Assembly: GCA_017527945.1 (NCBI GenBank)
Contig: JAFXPL010000069.1
Coordinates: 1 to 15,911, forward strand
From: Bacteroidales bacterium
Lineage (GTDB): Bacteria; Bacteroidota; Bacteroidia; Bacteroidales; WCHB1-69
DNA: 15,911 nucleotides
Direction: 5' to 3'
A program made the position numbers and the translations under genes. A model generated the notes under the pieces. That model saw only the letters and a list, made by a program, of their open reading frames with translations. It made no database searches and had not been told where the DNA came from. How positions within the stretch are numbered: the first letter of the stretch is position 1; every line of letters starts with the position of its first letter. Positions 1-7,461 of the stretch are shown piece after piece.

Positions 1-1181
1 ACGGCTTTGAACTTCTTGCCGCCCTTGATGCCACCGCCGATTTCGTAGATGACCTCACGAAGGGTGATACCCATAGGCACCTCGATAAGGCCCACGTTGT
101 TGATCTGGCCAGCCAAAGCGAACACTTTCGTACCTTTGGATTTCTCGGTTCCGATGGAGGAGAACCACTCCCAGCCCTTGTTGATGATGACGGGGATGTT
201 GGCGTAGGTCTCGACGTTGTTCACGTTGGAGGGTTTCTTCATGTAACCGGAAACGGCCGGGAACGGGGGTTTGAAGGTGGGCTCGCCGCGCTGGCCTTCC
301 ATGGAGTGGATCAGAGCGGTTTCCTCACCGCAAACGAATGCGCCGGCACCGTAGCGGAGGATGATGTCGAAATCGAAGTCCGTGCCGAAGATGTTCTTGC
401 CGAGGAGGCCGTACTCACGGGCCTGGTCGATGGCGACTTGCAGGCGGTGGATAGCCAGCGGGTATTCAGCGCGGATATAGACCAGACCGATGGTGGCGCC
501 GATACAGAAGCCGCCGATGGCCATAGCCTCAATGATGGAGTGCGGGTCGCCTTCCAGGATGGAACGGTCCATGAATGCGCCGGGGTCACCCTCGTCAGCA
601 TTACAGATGATGTATTTCTGGTCGGCGGAGTTCTTGGCGCAGAGTTCCCACTTCAGGCCGGTGGGGAAGCCAGCGCCGCCGCGGCCGCGAAGACCGGACT
701 TCTTGATGATGTCGATGGTGGCAGCGGGATCATGCTGTTCCAGAACGCTGGCCAACGCCTTGTAACCGTCGCGGGCGATGTACTCGTCGATGTTCTCGGG
801 ATCGATGAAACCGCAGTTACGCAGGGCGATACGCATCTGTTTCTTGTAGAAACCCATGTGCTTGGAGTCGGAGATGTGGGCCTTGTCCTCGGGGTTCTCA
901 TAGAGCAGACGGGTCACTTTTCTACCTTTGATGATGTGCTCGTTGACGATTTCGAGGGCGTCTTCGGGTTTCACCTGGGTGTAGAAGGTGTTATCGGGCA
1001 GAATCTTCACGATGGGGCCTTTTTCGCAGAAGCCGAAGCAACCGGTGGTCACGACCTGCACATCGTCGGAAAGGTTCTTTTCCGCCAGGATTTGTTTGAA
1101 ATTTTCTCTGATTTTGGGGCTTTCCGAGGCCGTACATCCCGTACCGCCGCAGAGCAGAATGTGGTATTTATAATTTGCCAT
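1..1181 (-). CDS. hndC: NuoF-like diaphorase subunit of NAD(P)-linked [FeFe] hydrogenase (HndC/HydB), 3' end off window
   Basis: Flavin- and NAD(P)H-binding subunit, expected to pass electrons between NAD(P)H and a partner [FeFe] hydrogenase in the cytoplasm. The first 393 codons are present; the family is usually near 600 residues, so the C-terminal cluster-binding part lies beyond the left edge. Residues 1-80 form a thioredoxin-like [2Fe-2S] domain with Cys11, Cys16, Cys48 and Cys52 (CGGTGC and GCFGFC). The NuoF core follows: the nucleotide-binding segment SGLRGRGGAGFPTG, the flavin segment CNADEGDPGAFMDR and the segment GAGAFVCGEETALI. The start is fixed by a strong Shine-Dalgarno (GGAGGT on the minus strand, 1187-1192). 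It lies 18 bp after hndB and is probably co-transcribed with it. The N-terminal 2Fe-2S fusion favours a HndC/HydB subunit over NuoF of respiratory complex I. The hydrogenase subunit itself is inferred to lie further left and is not seen. Confidence 0.9.
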   Translation of the reverse strand, partial: MANYKYHILLCGGTGCTASESPKIRENFKQILAEKNLSDDVQVVTTGCFGFCEKGPIVKILPDNTFYTQVKPEDALEIVNEHIIKGRKVTRLLYENPEDKAHISDSKHMGFYKKQMRIALRNCGFIDPENIDEYIARDGYKALASVLEQHDPAATIDIIKKSGLRGRGGAGFPTGLKWELCAKNSADQKYIICNADEGDPGAFMDRSILEGDPHSIIEAMAIGGFCIGATIGLVYIRAEYPLAIHRLQVAIDQAREYGLLGKNIFGTDFDFDIILRYGAGAFVCGEETALIHSMEGQRGEPTFKPPFPAVSGYMKKPSNVNNVETYANIPVIINKGWEWFSSIGTEKSKGTKVFALAGQINNVGLIEVPMGITLREVIYEIGGGIKGGKKFKA

Positions 1182-1199
1182 AACTGACCTCCTTATTGG

Positions 1200-1595
1200 T
1201 TATTTGTCGATTTTTTCATAATTGACCGGAATGACGCCTTCCAGAATCTCGTCGTTCATGATGTACTTGGTGACGAGCTCCTGACCCTTCTTGGTGTCCA
1301 CGTGACCATAGACGATGGGGTCGTGACCGGGTTTCTTCACTTCGACGGTCGGTTCGGCATAGCAGTAGCCCATGCAACCGGTTTGAGTGACAACAGCCTT
1401 GACGTTCTGCTTGCTGCATTCCTCAATGATGGCTTCCATGGTCTGTTTCGCGCCGGAGGCGATACCGCAGGTGGCCATGGCAACCTTGATTTGCACGAGG
1501 TTTTCGACGTTTTCGCCTTCCTCGCGCAGTTCAAGCTTGGACTGCAACTCTTCTCTCTTTTTCTTGAGATCTGCCAATGATTTTATTTTTTCCAT
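1200..1595 (-). CDS. hndB: (2Fe-2S) ferredoxin-domain protein, HndB-like hydrogenase subunit
   Basis: Small 131-residue protein of the thioredoxin-like [2Fe-2S] ferredoxin family, matching HndB of NADP-reducing hydrogenases. It is probably an accessory electron-transfer or structural subunit beside HndC. Residues 1-30 are charged and probably helical; the fold starts at VQIKVAMATCGIASG and continues to VTQTGCMGYCYAEPTVEV. The cysteines are Cys43, Cys60, Cys74 and Cys78. The second cysteine of the usual CxxxxC pair is absent (CGIASG), which I recall as common in HndB proteins. The ATG at 1595 is chosen because it opens the conserved sequence; an upstream in-frame ATG at 1676 would start inside the promoter. 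It has its own TAnnTTTG promoter at 1674-1681. No NuoE-like hndA precedes it; the upstream neighbour is an unrelated secreted-protein gene. Confidence 0.88.
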   Translation of the reverse strand: MEKIKSLADLKKKREELQSKLELREEGENVENLVQIKVAMATCGIASGAKQTMEAIIEECSKQNVKAVVTQTGCMGYCYAEPTVEVKKPGHDPIVYGHVDTKKGQELVTKYIMNDEILEGVIPVNYEKIDK

Positions 1596-1673
1596 ACTAT
1601 AAAATTTGGTAAGTTGATATTTTATTGTTTGCTTGTAAATTAGGACAAATTTTTGCACATAATTTTCGCGCGG

Positions 1674-1681
1674 CAAAGGTA
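1674..1681 (-). promoter_or_regulatory. Bacteroidota-type -7 box for hndB-hndC
   Basis: The minus strand reads TACCTTTGCCG, matching the Bacteroidota -7 consensus TAnnTTTG. It lies about 80 bp upstream of the hndB start. No clear -33 element is visible. The same core with a following C(C/G)G occurs at five other gene starts in this window. Confidence 0.7.
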
Positions 1682-1735
1682 TAAAAAAAAGTGATATGGG
1701 ACCATCAAAAAAAGTGGGGATTTTTCGGGGGTAAG

Positions 1736-1777
1736 GTGAATAGTGATTAGTGAATAGTGATTGGTGAATAGTGATCT
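1736..1777. repeat. Tandem heptanucleotide repeat, GTGAATA/GTGATTN type, 6 units
   Basis: Six consecutive 7-mers on the plus strand alternate GTGAATA with GTGATTA, GTGATTG or GTGATCT. The tract lies between the 3' end of the type B T9SS gene and the hndB promoter. The same heptads, in the same orientation, form a longer tract at 5340-5430, so the pair flanks the T9SS operon. Confidence 0.9.
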
Positions 1778-1789
1778 GCAGTTCTCATC

Positions 1790-1831
1790 AATTCTTAATT
1801 CTCAGTTCTTAATTCTCAATTCTCAATTGTC
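1790..1831. repeat. Tandem heptanucleotide repeat, AATTCTY type, 6 units
   Basis: Six consecutive 7-mers: AATTCTT, AATTCTC, AGTTCTT, AATTCTC, AATTCTC, AATTGTC. The last unit overlaps the stop codon (TGA, 1830-1832) of the T9SS type B gene. The unit differs from the neighbouring GTGAATA heptads but shares the 7-bp period. No hairpin terminator is visible downstream of that gene, so this tract fills the place where one would be expected. Confidence 0.85.
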
Positions 1832-4421
1832 ACCGCATCACCGTCACGCTGCCGGTCACGGTTTTAGGCTTTTCCCCGCGCGACTTGTAGCGCACCGTCA
1901 CGGCATAGACCCCGTCGATGGCATTGGCGCCGTCCCAGCCGTAGGCCTTCTCCTCCGTTCGGAACACCAATGTGCCCCAGCGGTTGTAGATCTCCATCCG
2001 GTACTCCTCGATTTCGTCGGGGTAGCTGAAGACGGGCAGGAAGATCTCATTGCGCCCGTTTCGGTCGGGGGTGAAGGCGTTGGGCAGGTAGAGTTCCTGC
2101 GCACAGCGCTCGTAATCGACGTTCACCGCGTCCCAATGGCTGAAGCACTTGTTGCTCACCTCCACGCTGTACGTCCCCGGCCCGCGCACCACATACACAG
2201 GCTGCGTGCTGCCGTCCTGCCAGAGGTAGTCGCAGTGTTCGACGCCGGGGGTGAGGGTCAGGGTTCTTCCCTCGCACAGCGTCGTGTCGGGACCGAGACT
2301 GACGGTGAAATCCTTCAGGTAGCCGATGTTGATGGTGTCGCCCGCCCCGAGGCAGTGGTCGGTGATGACCACCCAGTAGTCGCCGTCCTGCCAGACCGTG
2401 TAGGTGGTGTTGGTGCTGTTGTCCTGCCAAAGGTACTGCGCGGGGTGCGGCTGCGTGGCATCCAACAAGAGGGTGGCTAACTCGCACAGGATGCTGTCGT
2501 TGCCGAAATCCACCGCCGACTGCCCGTAGAGGCTGACGTGGAAGCTGTCGCTCTCGGCGCGGCAGCCGATGTTGGTGACGGCCACCTGGTAGGTGCCGGC
2601 GGAATCCACCGTGATGGCGGGCGTGGTCGCGCCGTTGCTCCAGAGGTAGGAGAGAGCACCAGGCTGTTCAACCGAGAGCGTCGCACCGGCGCACACGGTG
2701 GTGTCGTGCGCGCCGGTGAGCAGCGGCGGCGGCACCACGGCCACGAAGGTCGTGGTGGTGTCGGGGCAGTCGTAGTGGAGGACGCACTGCACAGTGAGGG
2801 TGTCCAGGGCGGCGAGCAGGAACGAGTAGGCGTCGCCAAGGTGGGAGACCCCATCGACGATCCACTCCACGGGCACCGAGTCGGGATTGTGCTCGACGAG
2901 GAGGGACAGGGTGTCGCCGAGGCAGCGGTGAACCAAATCCGAGTCAATAATGCTGAGATTAGAGTGAGGGTAAGGGGATTCCAAATAGTTGTATGGGGAA
3001 GAATTGTCCATAAAATAAAACACATACAATGCAGGGTTCTGTTCCGGTGGATAATGTGGAACATCAATAAAAGAATAACCTATTTCATACACATATCCGG
3101 TAAAACCATTAGGATTATCAATTGTGATATAATCTGGAAGACTGTCGCAGCTATACCATGCAAATTGGGTCGAGTAATACTCGCCGTTTGTCCAGGGGAA
3201 AGGTTCAAAAGCTTCTGACGGGATTAGCTGACCGTTCAAGTATGTTGAGGAAAGCCCGTTCGCATGGACATATATGGTCAAATCAATATAATTAGTATCT
3301 ATTGGTGGAGCGGAAATAAGAAAATTGTTTTTAGTGATAGGAAAATCCCAATGGGTGGCCATTTTTTCCGTGGGATGAGTGTACAAATAGTTATCGGACT
3401 TAACAAAAAAACCGAATGCATCTTGGACAATAGAAGAAGAGTTATAAAAAACATTATGTATTGCACGGCTTGGTGACGAAACTTGAACATACGCATAAAT
3501 CACCGAGTCTGGTTGTGTTGTGTTGGAAGGATCATGGTAATTGCTGTGATAGGTGTAAACATTGGGATTGTTCGCATTCGGGTAACTCACGACATTCAAA
3601 ATTTCTTCTTCATCCCATTCAGAAAAAGTAAACACAGAATGTTTTGAAAAGAACAATTTGTTCTTCAAAGCGCGCAAAAGAAAAGTTGTACCATAGCGCA
3701 TCTTATATTCTGGCAAACTGCCGTATGATGTAGTAAAATGAAAACCTGTATATACAATGATTTTTTTACAGTTCGTTTGAATATCACCCATGATGGGATT
3801 GTACCCGTTGATGACACACATTTCCCCCGTATTTAATAACGTAGTGTCATTATTGAAAAAAACTTGCGTGCTGTCCGATACAGCAATCACATAATAAAGG
3901 AATTCATGGTTATATGGTGGTACTTGATAATGTTTTTTATAAAAATCTACAGGGAACAATTGCATTTTAAATGGATACTCATGAGACATCAAAGAGGGGT
4001 CAAGTGCTGGATAAGATATGTTATAATCGGTGAACCTTGGAGACTGGCACCAAACTTGAACATTTTCGGTTGTACGGATAACAATAGTCGCACCTTGAAT
4101 GGCAGAAAAAGGAATAAACATGAAATCTGATACCAATTGAAAAAGCTCATTGACAGGGATCTTAACAGTAATTAACGAATCAGGGTAAATGTCAAAAGGC
4201 ACATAAAAGGAAGAATACGGATTTTGCACATAACCTGTACAAGAATGGTGTCCTAAAATGTAAATTATAGCGGAATCAACAGGCTCAATTCCAGCGAAAG
4301 GCCATATTTCGTACTTTACCCCGCATGTAAACCAGAACTCCTTGCCCTCGTTTTGGGCGGAAATTTTCCCGCACAACATAAAGCAGCAATAAAGGAAAAA
4401 GATAAATCGAAACAGTTTCAT
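1830..4421 (-). CDS. Secreted protein with IgGFc-binding-like N-terminus, Ig-like repeats and T9SS type B sorting domain
   Basis: Large 863-residue exported protein, likely surface-attached or released by T9SS; substrate unknown. Residues 1-23 are a signal peptide ending ISAQ. From GKEFWF (about residue 26) to about 500 the sequence resembles IgGFc-binding N-terminal-type domains of Bacteroidota. Three Ig/PKD-like repeats follow, each built around YLW-(S/Q)-(N/D)-(G/N) and ending in G-x-Y-x-V-x-(V/I)-(T/S)-(N/D). Residues 777-863 are the gliding-motility-type CHU_C domain (LYLPNAFTPDRNGRNE, then YNRWG and WDG). It starts 5 bp after the upstream gene's stop, with a weak AGAGG adjacent to the ATG, so it is probably translated from the same mRNA. 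Base composition changes sharply at about 2940 (residue ~494): AT-rich upstream, GC-rich downstream. The class is secure; the N-terminal domain name is tentative. Confidence 0.88.
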   Translation of the reverse strand: MKLFRFIFFLYCCFMLCGKISAQNEGKEFWFTCGVKYEIWPFAGIEPVDSAIIYILGHHSCTGYVQNPYSSFYVPFDIYPDSLITVKIPVNELFQLVSDFMFIPFSAIQGATIVIRTTENVQVWCQSPRFTDYNISYPALDPSLMSHEYPFKMQLFPVDFYKKHYQVPPYNHEFLYYVIAVSDSTQVFFNNDTTLLNTGEMCVINGYNPIMGDIQTNCKKIIVYTGFHFTTSYGSLPEYKMRYGTTFLLRALKNKLFFSKHSVFTFSEWDEEEILNVVSYPNANNPNVYTYHSNYHDPSNTTQPDSVIYAYVQVSSPSRAIHNVFYNSSSIVQDAFGFFVKSDNYLYTHPTEKMATHWDFPITKNNFLISAPPIDTNYIDLTIYVHANGLSSTYLNGQLIPSEAFEPFPWTNGEYYSTQFAWYSCDSLPDYITIDNPNGFTGYVYEIGYSFIDVPHYPPEQNPALYVFYFMDNSSPYNYLESPYPHSNLSIIDSDLVHRCLGDTLSLLVEHNPDSVPVEWIVDGVSHLGDAYSFLLAALDTLTVQCVLHYDCPDTTTTFVAVVPPPLLTGAHDTTVCAGATLSVEQPGALSYLWSNGATTPAITVDSAGTYQVAVTNIGCRAESDSFHVSLYGQSAVDFGNDSILCELATLLLDATQPHPAQYLWQDNSTNTTYTVWQDGDYWVVITDHCLGAGDTINIGYLKDFTVSLGPDTTLCEGRTLTLTPGVEHCDYLWQDGSTQPVYVVRGPGTYSVEVSNKCFSHWDAVNVDYERCAQELYLPNAFTPDRNGRNEIFLPVFSYPDEIEEYRMEIYNRWGTLVFRTEEKAYGWDGANAIDGVYAVTVRYKSRGEKPKTVTGSVTVMR

Positions 4422-4426
4422 TCCTC

Positions 4427-5302
4427 TTAAAATATCACAACTTTCTTCACCACCAAGCTGTGGGAAGTATCAAAAGCTCTAATCAAATACACACCTTCCG
4501 AAACATTCAAATGGTTGCGTTCCCCGTTTCGGATAGTTCCCTTTTGCAGAAGTTTTCCCGCCATATCATACAGCGAATATTGAATGTTCCCATCAAAGCC
4601 CTCACATATGAACTGGTTGTCGCCCTCAATGATAATCTCTCTTACAGACTCTTTATTGAGCAATGTGTTTCGTATTGATTTGCCGCCAAACTGATGCGAG
4701 CAGGCACTCGGTTCATCACATAAATACTGCATTGACAAAAAATCCGTACTAAAAGTAATTGGAAATGGGTTAAAGTTCTTATCCATCGAACCATTGTTTA
4801 TAGTATAGGGTTGAGGAATAGGAGATGCTTGTACAACGTTTACATCCAAAGGCCTGTCGCAGGAGGACGCTAATATGTCATAGGTTTCGGTTAGGACACA
4901 TCCACTCCCATTCACTCCCGCTATGAGAACAGGGAGACACGGATTATAGTAGTTGTATGCTAAATTTTTCATTTCCAAACTGTTGTAATATATATCCACG
5001 TATGGATATTGTAGGCTTTGGCATGGCGTGGCGCCACTGAAAGCCCCTCCAAGCTGACCTACGTTAAGTCCAAGCGTCAAGGAATAGGGATCTACCTCAG
5101 CAATAGAAAGTCCCCAGGGAGAGGAAATTGCCTTCCCCGTCTGAAAATAATACAAATGCCCGTTGCTGTGTACCAACGAAACAGCACTTTCAGGACTCGG
5201 AATGGTTGTTGAAGAATAGTTCCGGTACATGTTCTGCGCTTCCGCGACCTGCGCGCCCCCCACCCACAGCACAAGGGCGATGATGATGGATAACTTTTTC
5301 AT
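4427..5302 (-). CDS. Secreted protein with T9SS type A C-terminal sorting domain
   Basis: A 291-residue exported protein of unknown function. Residues 1-23 are a signal peptide (MKKLSIIIALVLWVGG... AEAQ). The middle is Tyr-, Asn- and Pro-rich and contains several cysteines; I recognise no enzyme motif. The last ~75 residues form a type A Por-secretion sorting domain, with YSLYDMAGKLLQKG, a hydrophobic strand, GVYLIRAF and the basic end VVKKVVIF. The start at 5302 places the signal peptide at the N-terminus; in-frame codons further upstream are only translated repeat DNA. A TATATTTGCCG promoter lies 22 bp upstream. It is the first gene of an operon with the type B protein, which begins 5 bp after its stop. 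The signal-peptide region is GC-rich and the rest AT-rich. Confidence 0.85.
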   Translation of the reverse strand: MKKLSIIIALVLWVGGAQVAEAQNMYRNYSSTTIPSPESAVSLVHSNGHLYYFQTGKAISSPWGLSIAEVDPYSLTLGLNVGQLGGAFSGATPCQSLQYPYVDIYYNSLEMKNLAYNYYNPCLPVLIAGVNGSGCVLTETYDILASSCDRPLDVNVVQASPIPQPYTINNGSMDKNFNPFPITFSTDFLSMQYLCDEPSACSHQFGGKSIRNTLLNKESVREIIIEGDNQFICEGFDGNIQYSLYDMAGKLLQKGTIRNGERNHLNVSEGVYLIRAFDTSHSLVVKKVVIF

Positions 5303-5323
5303 AACGCGATGATTTTGATGCGG

Positions 5324-5331
5324 CAAATATA
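5324..5331 (-). promoter_or_regulatory. -7 box for the T9SS substrate operon
   Basis: The minus strand reads TATATTTGCCG, a match to TAnnTTTG. It lies 22 bp upstream of the first gene's ATG, implying a very short leader. The heptad repeat tract begins 9 bp further upstream, so any -33 element would sit inside the repeat. Confidence 0.7.
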
Positions 5332-5339
5332 CATTTTTT

Positions 5340-5430
5340 GTGAATAGTGAATAGTGATTGGTGAATAGTGATTGGTGAATAGTGATTTGTGAACAGTGAT
5401 TTGTGAACAGTGATTGGTGAATCGTGATTT
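5340..5430. repeat. Tandem heptanucleotide repeat, GTGAATA/GTGATTG type, 13 units
   Basis: Thirteen uninterrupted 7-mers (91 bp), largely alternating GTGAA(T/C)N and GTGATT(G/T). They belong to the same family and orientation as the tract at 1736-1777. The tract lies in the divergent intergenic region between the T9SS operon and the SIMPL gene. It is open in a reading frame but has no protein features. Between its end and the SIMPL start (5431-5524) I see no clear promoter match. Confidence 0.92.
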
Positions 5431-5524
5431 CTTCATCACAAGTCACAAACCACCACCCCACACAATAAATCCCCTGCCGGTGCGTTATACAGCGTTTTTT
5501 TCAACAATCAAAAATTCACCGAAT

Positions 5525-6262
5525 ATGAAAAACAAAGCAGTTGTCATTGCGATTATCGCCAGCATCGGGTTGTTTTTGGCCGCCATAGCCATTGGTGTGG
5601 CCTTTTATCAAACCAAAAAGCCGCAAAAAACGGTATCCGTTGTCGGTTTGGTGGAGAAGGACTTCACTTCCGACCTTATCGTGTGGGAATTCTACTATTC
5701 AGCCGAAGCCGGCGACATGAAGGAGGCCTATTCCAAACTGAAGGGACAGAACGAAGTGGTGAAGGCCTATCTCAAAAACGCGGGCATTCCCGACAAAGAG
5801 GTGGATTTCAAGAAAATTACCACTGGTCCGACCTACGACAGCTTTTATGACGACAAGGGGAATTGGCACCAGGTTCAGACGGGCTACGAGGCCAGACAGG
5901 TGGTGCGCATCGAGTCACGCGACATCGAGAAAATCGAGGCGCTCACCCGTGACATCGCTGAGCTCTACGACCAGAACATCATGATTAACAACGACAATCC
6001 GGAGTACTACTACACGAAACTGTCGGATTTGAAGATGCAGATGCTTGCCGAAGCCTCGCAGGATGCCCGGAACCGTGCGGAGACCATTACCAAGAACGCC
6101 GGTGCCAAGTTGGGCGACCTCAAGAGCGCGAACATGGGCGTGTTCCAAATTACCAAACCCAACTCTTCCGAAGAGTCTTACACTTGGGGCGGTGCATTCA
6201 ATACCTCCTCCAAAGAGAAACGGGCCAGTATAAACATGCGGCTCACGTATTATGTGAAATAA
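5525..6262 (+). CDS. SIMPL-domain (DUF541) protein, membrane-anchored
   Basis: A 245-residue protein of the SIMPL/DUF541 family, whose members are periplasmic or outer-envelope proteins of poorly known role. Residues 5-28 form one hydrophobic segment, best read as an uncleaved N-terminal anchor with the rest in the periplasm. The domain runs from VSVVGLVEKDFTSDLIVW to the end, including the typical segment with A-RNRAETITKNAGAKLGDLKS and the closing RLTYYV strand. The start at 5525 puts the transmembrane helix at the N-terminus; an upstream in-frame extension is repeat DNA. No Shine-Dalgarno is visible, which is common in this phylum. It is the only plus-strand gene here and appears monocistronic, ending at the shared terminator at 6261-6291. 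Confidence 0.87.
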   Translation: MKNKAVVIAIIASIGLFLAAIAIGVAFYQTKKPQKTVSVVGLVEKDFTSDLIVWEFYYSAEAGDMKEAYSKLKGQNEVVKAYLKNAGIPDKEVDFKKITTGPTYDSFYDDKGNWHQVQTGYEARQVVRIESRDIEKIEALTRDIAELYDQNIMINNDNPEYYYTKLSDLKMQMLAEASQDARNRAETITKNAGAKLGDLKSANMGVFQITKPNSSEESYTWGGAFNTSSKEKRASINMRLTYYVK

Positions 6263-6291
6263 AAAAAGCCCCGCGTCGCGGGGCTTTTTTT
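6261..6291. terminator. Bidirectional intrinsic terminator between the SIMPL gene and manC
   Basis: A 7-bp GC stem (GCCCCGC 6268-6274, GCGGGGC 6278-6284) with a 3-nt loop is flanked by seven As on the left and seven Ts on the right, giving a U tract on either strand. The tract overlaps the stop codons of both convergent genes (TAA at 6260-6262 on plus; 6290-6292 on minus). Confidence 0.95.
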
Positions 6292-7384
6292 ATACAAATT
6301 CTTTCCCGAAATCGACCTGGATGTCGGTGACGTATTGGCGGACCTGCTGTTCTTCTGATTTTTTGCAGATGAGCAGCATGTCGTTGTTTTCCACCACAAC
6401 GTAGTCTTCCAATCCTTGGATGACCACCACTTTGTTGCGTGGCACATGGACGATGCATTTCTCTGAATCATACATTTTTACGTGATTTCCGACCACGGAA
6501 TTGAGGTTGTTGTCCTTCTTGCGCAGTTCGTAGAGGGAACTCCACGTGCCGAGGTCGGACCAGCCGAAGTCGGCGGCATAGACCTTCACGTTGTCGGCTT
6601 TTTCCATCACACCGTAGTCAATGGAGATTTTGCGGCAGATTTGGTAGATACGGTCGATAAACTCCTCTTCTTTCGGGGTGTTGTACAATCCTTCGCCCTG
6701 CTTGAAGAGGTCGTTGATGTCGGGCAGGAACGCCTCGAACGCCTTTTCAATGGAGGTCAGCGACCACATGAAGATGCCGGCATTCCAAAGGAAGTCGCCG
6801 CTTTCGAGGAAACTCTTGGCCATTTCCAATTCCGGCTTTTCGGTGAAGGTTTTGACGGCATAGATGGACGGATTGCCCATAAATCCCTCGTCTTCATTGT
6901 ATTGGATATAGCCATAACCTGTGTTGGGATAGGTTGGTCGGATGCCGATGGTCAGCAGGCAGGGATTTTCGGCAACGGCGTTGAGGCCTTTGTTGATGAC
7001 ATCCACGAACACGTCCTCTTTTTCGATATAGTGGTCGGAAGGGGCCACTACGATGACGGCGTTCGGGTTCTTGGCCTTGATTTTGTAGTTGGCGTAGGCG
7101 ATGCATGGGGCAGTGTTCCGGCGGTAGGGTTCCAGCATGATTTGCTCCTCTGCGAGGTCGGGCAGCTGTTCCTTCGTAATGTCGTGGTAGGCCTTGTTGG
7201 TGACAATGTAGATGTTCTCTTTCGGGCAGATTTTGGTGAAACGTCTGAACGTTTTCTGAATCAGGGTCTCCCCGTCGCCCAGAATGTCGATGAACTGCTT
7301 GGGCGTGGTGCTGTTGCTCATGGGCCAGAAGCGCGCGCCCACGCCGCCGGCCATGATGATACAATAATAATTGTTATTCAGCAT
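6290..7384 (-). CDS. manC: Mannose-1-phosphate guanylyltransferase
   Basis: Cytoplasmic nucleotidyltransferase making GDP-mannose from mannose 1-phosphate and GTP, a precursor for cell-surface glycans and GDP-fucose. It has 364 residues, the single-domain bacterial length, without the C-terminal phosphomannose isomerase cupin of ManC/AlgA fusions. The N-terminal signature IIMAGGVGARFWPMS...TTPKQF is complete. NTGYGYIQ, FTEKPE, LWNAGIFMW and DFGWSDLGTW follow as in the family. The start at 7384 precedes the signature closely; no Shine-Dalgarno is visible. The 77-bp gap to pgk upstream contains a palindrome and no TAnnTTTG match, so transcription may come from the pgk promoter. The gene ends at a bidirectional terminator. 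Confidence 0.95.
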   Translation of the reverse strand: MLNNNYYCIIMAGGVGARFWPMSNSTTPKQFIDILGDGETLIQKTFRRFTKICPKENIYIVTNKAYHDITKEQLPDLAEEQIMLEPYRRNTAPCIAYANYKIKAKNPNAVIVVAPSDHYIEKEDVFVDVINKGLNAVAENPCLLTIGIRPTYPNTGYGYIQYNEDEGFMGNPSIYAVKTFTEKPELEMAKSFLESGDFLWNAGIFMWSLTSIEKAFEAFLPDINDLFKQGEGLYNTPKEEEFIDRIYQICRKISIDYGVMEKADNVKVYAADFGWSDLGTWSSLYELRKKDNNLNSVVGNHVKMYDSEKCIVHVPRNKVVVIQGLEDYVVVENNDMLLICKKSEEQQVRQYVTDIQVDFGKEFV

Positions 7385-7422
7385 GTTGATATTTTGTTGG
7401 TATGTTATTGCACATTACCGTC

Positions 7423-7452
7423 TGCAGGGACGCACGGCCATGCGTCCCTGCA
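7423..7452. repeat. 30-bp near-perfect palindrome between pgk and manC
   Basis: Arms TGCAGGGACGCA (7423-7434) and TGCGTCCCTGCA (7441-7452) are exact reverse complements around a CGGCCA centre whose GGCC core is itself palindromic. No T tract follows on either strand, so it does not look like an intrinsic terminator. It resembles dispersed palindromic units seen between genes in many bacteria; copy number cannot be judged from this window. Confidence 0.88.
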
Positions 7453-7461
7453 AAACGGGCA

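Noticed and set aside
306..1187. Long plus-strand open frame opposite hndC
   Set aside because: The minus strand encodes a continuous NuoF-like protein with conserved motifs; the plus frame is its antisense shadow.
5340..5430. Heptad tract as an N-terminal extension of the type A T9SS protein
   Set aside because: The frame is open, but a signal peptide starts at 5302 and a promoter box lies between; the extension is translated repeat DNA.
7423..7452. Palindrome as an intrinsic terminator of pgk
   Set aside because: No T tract follows on the minus strand.
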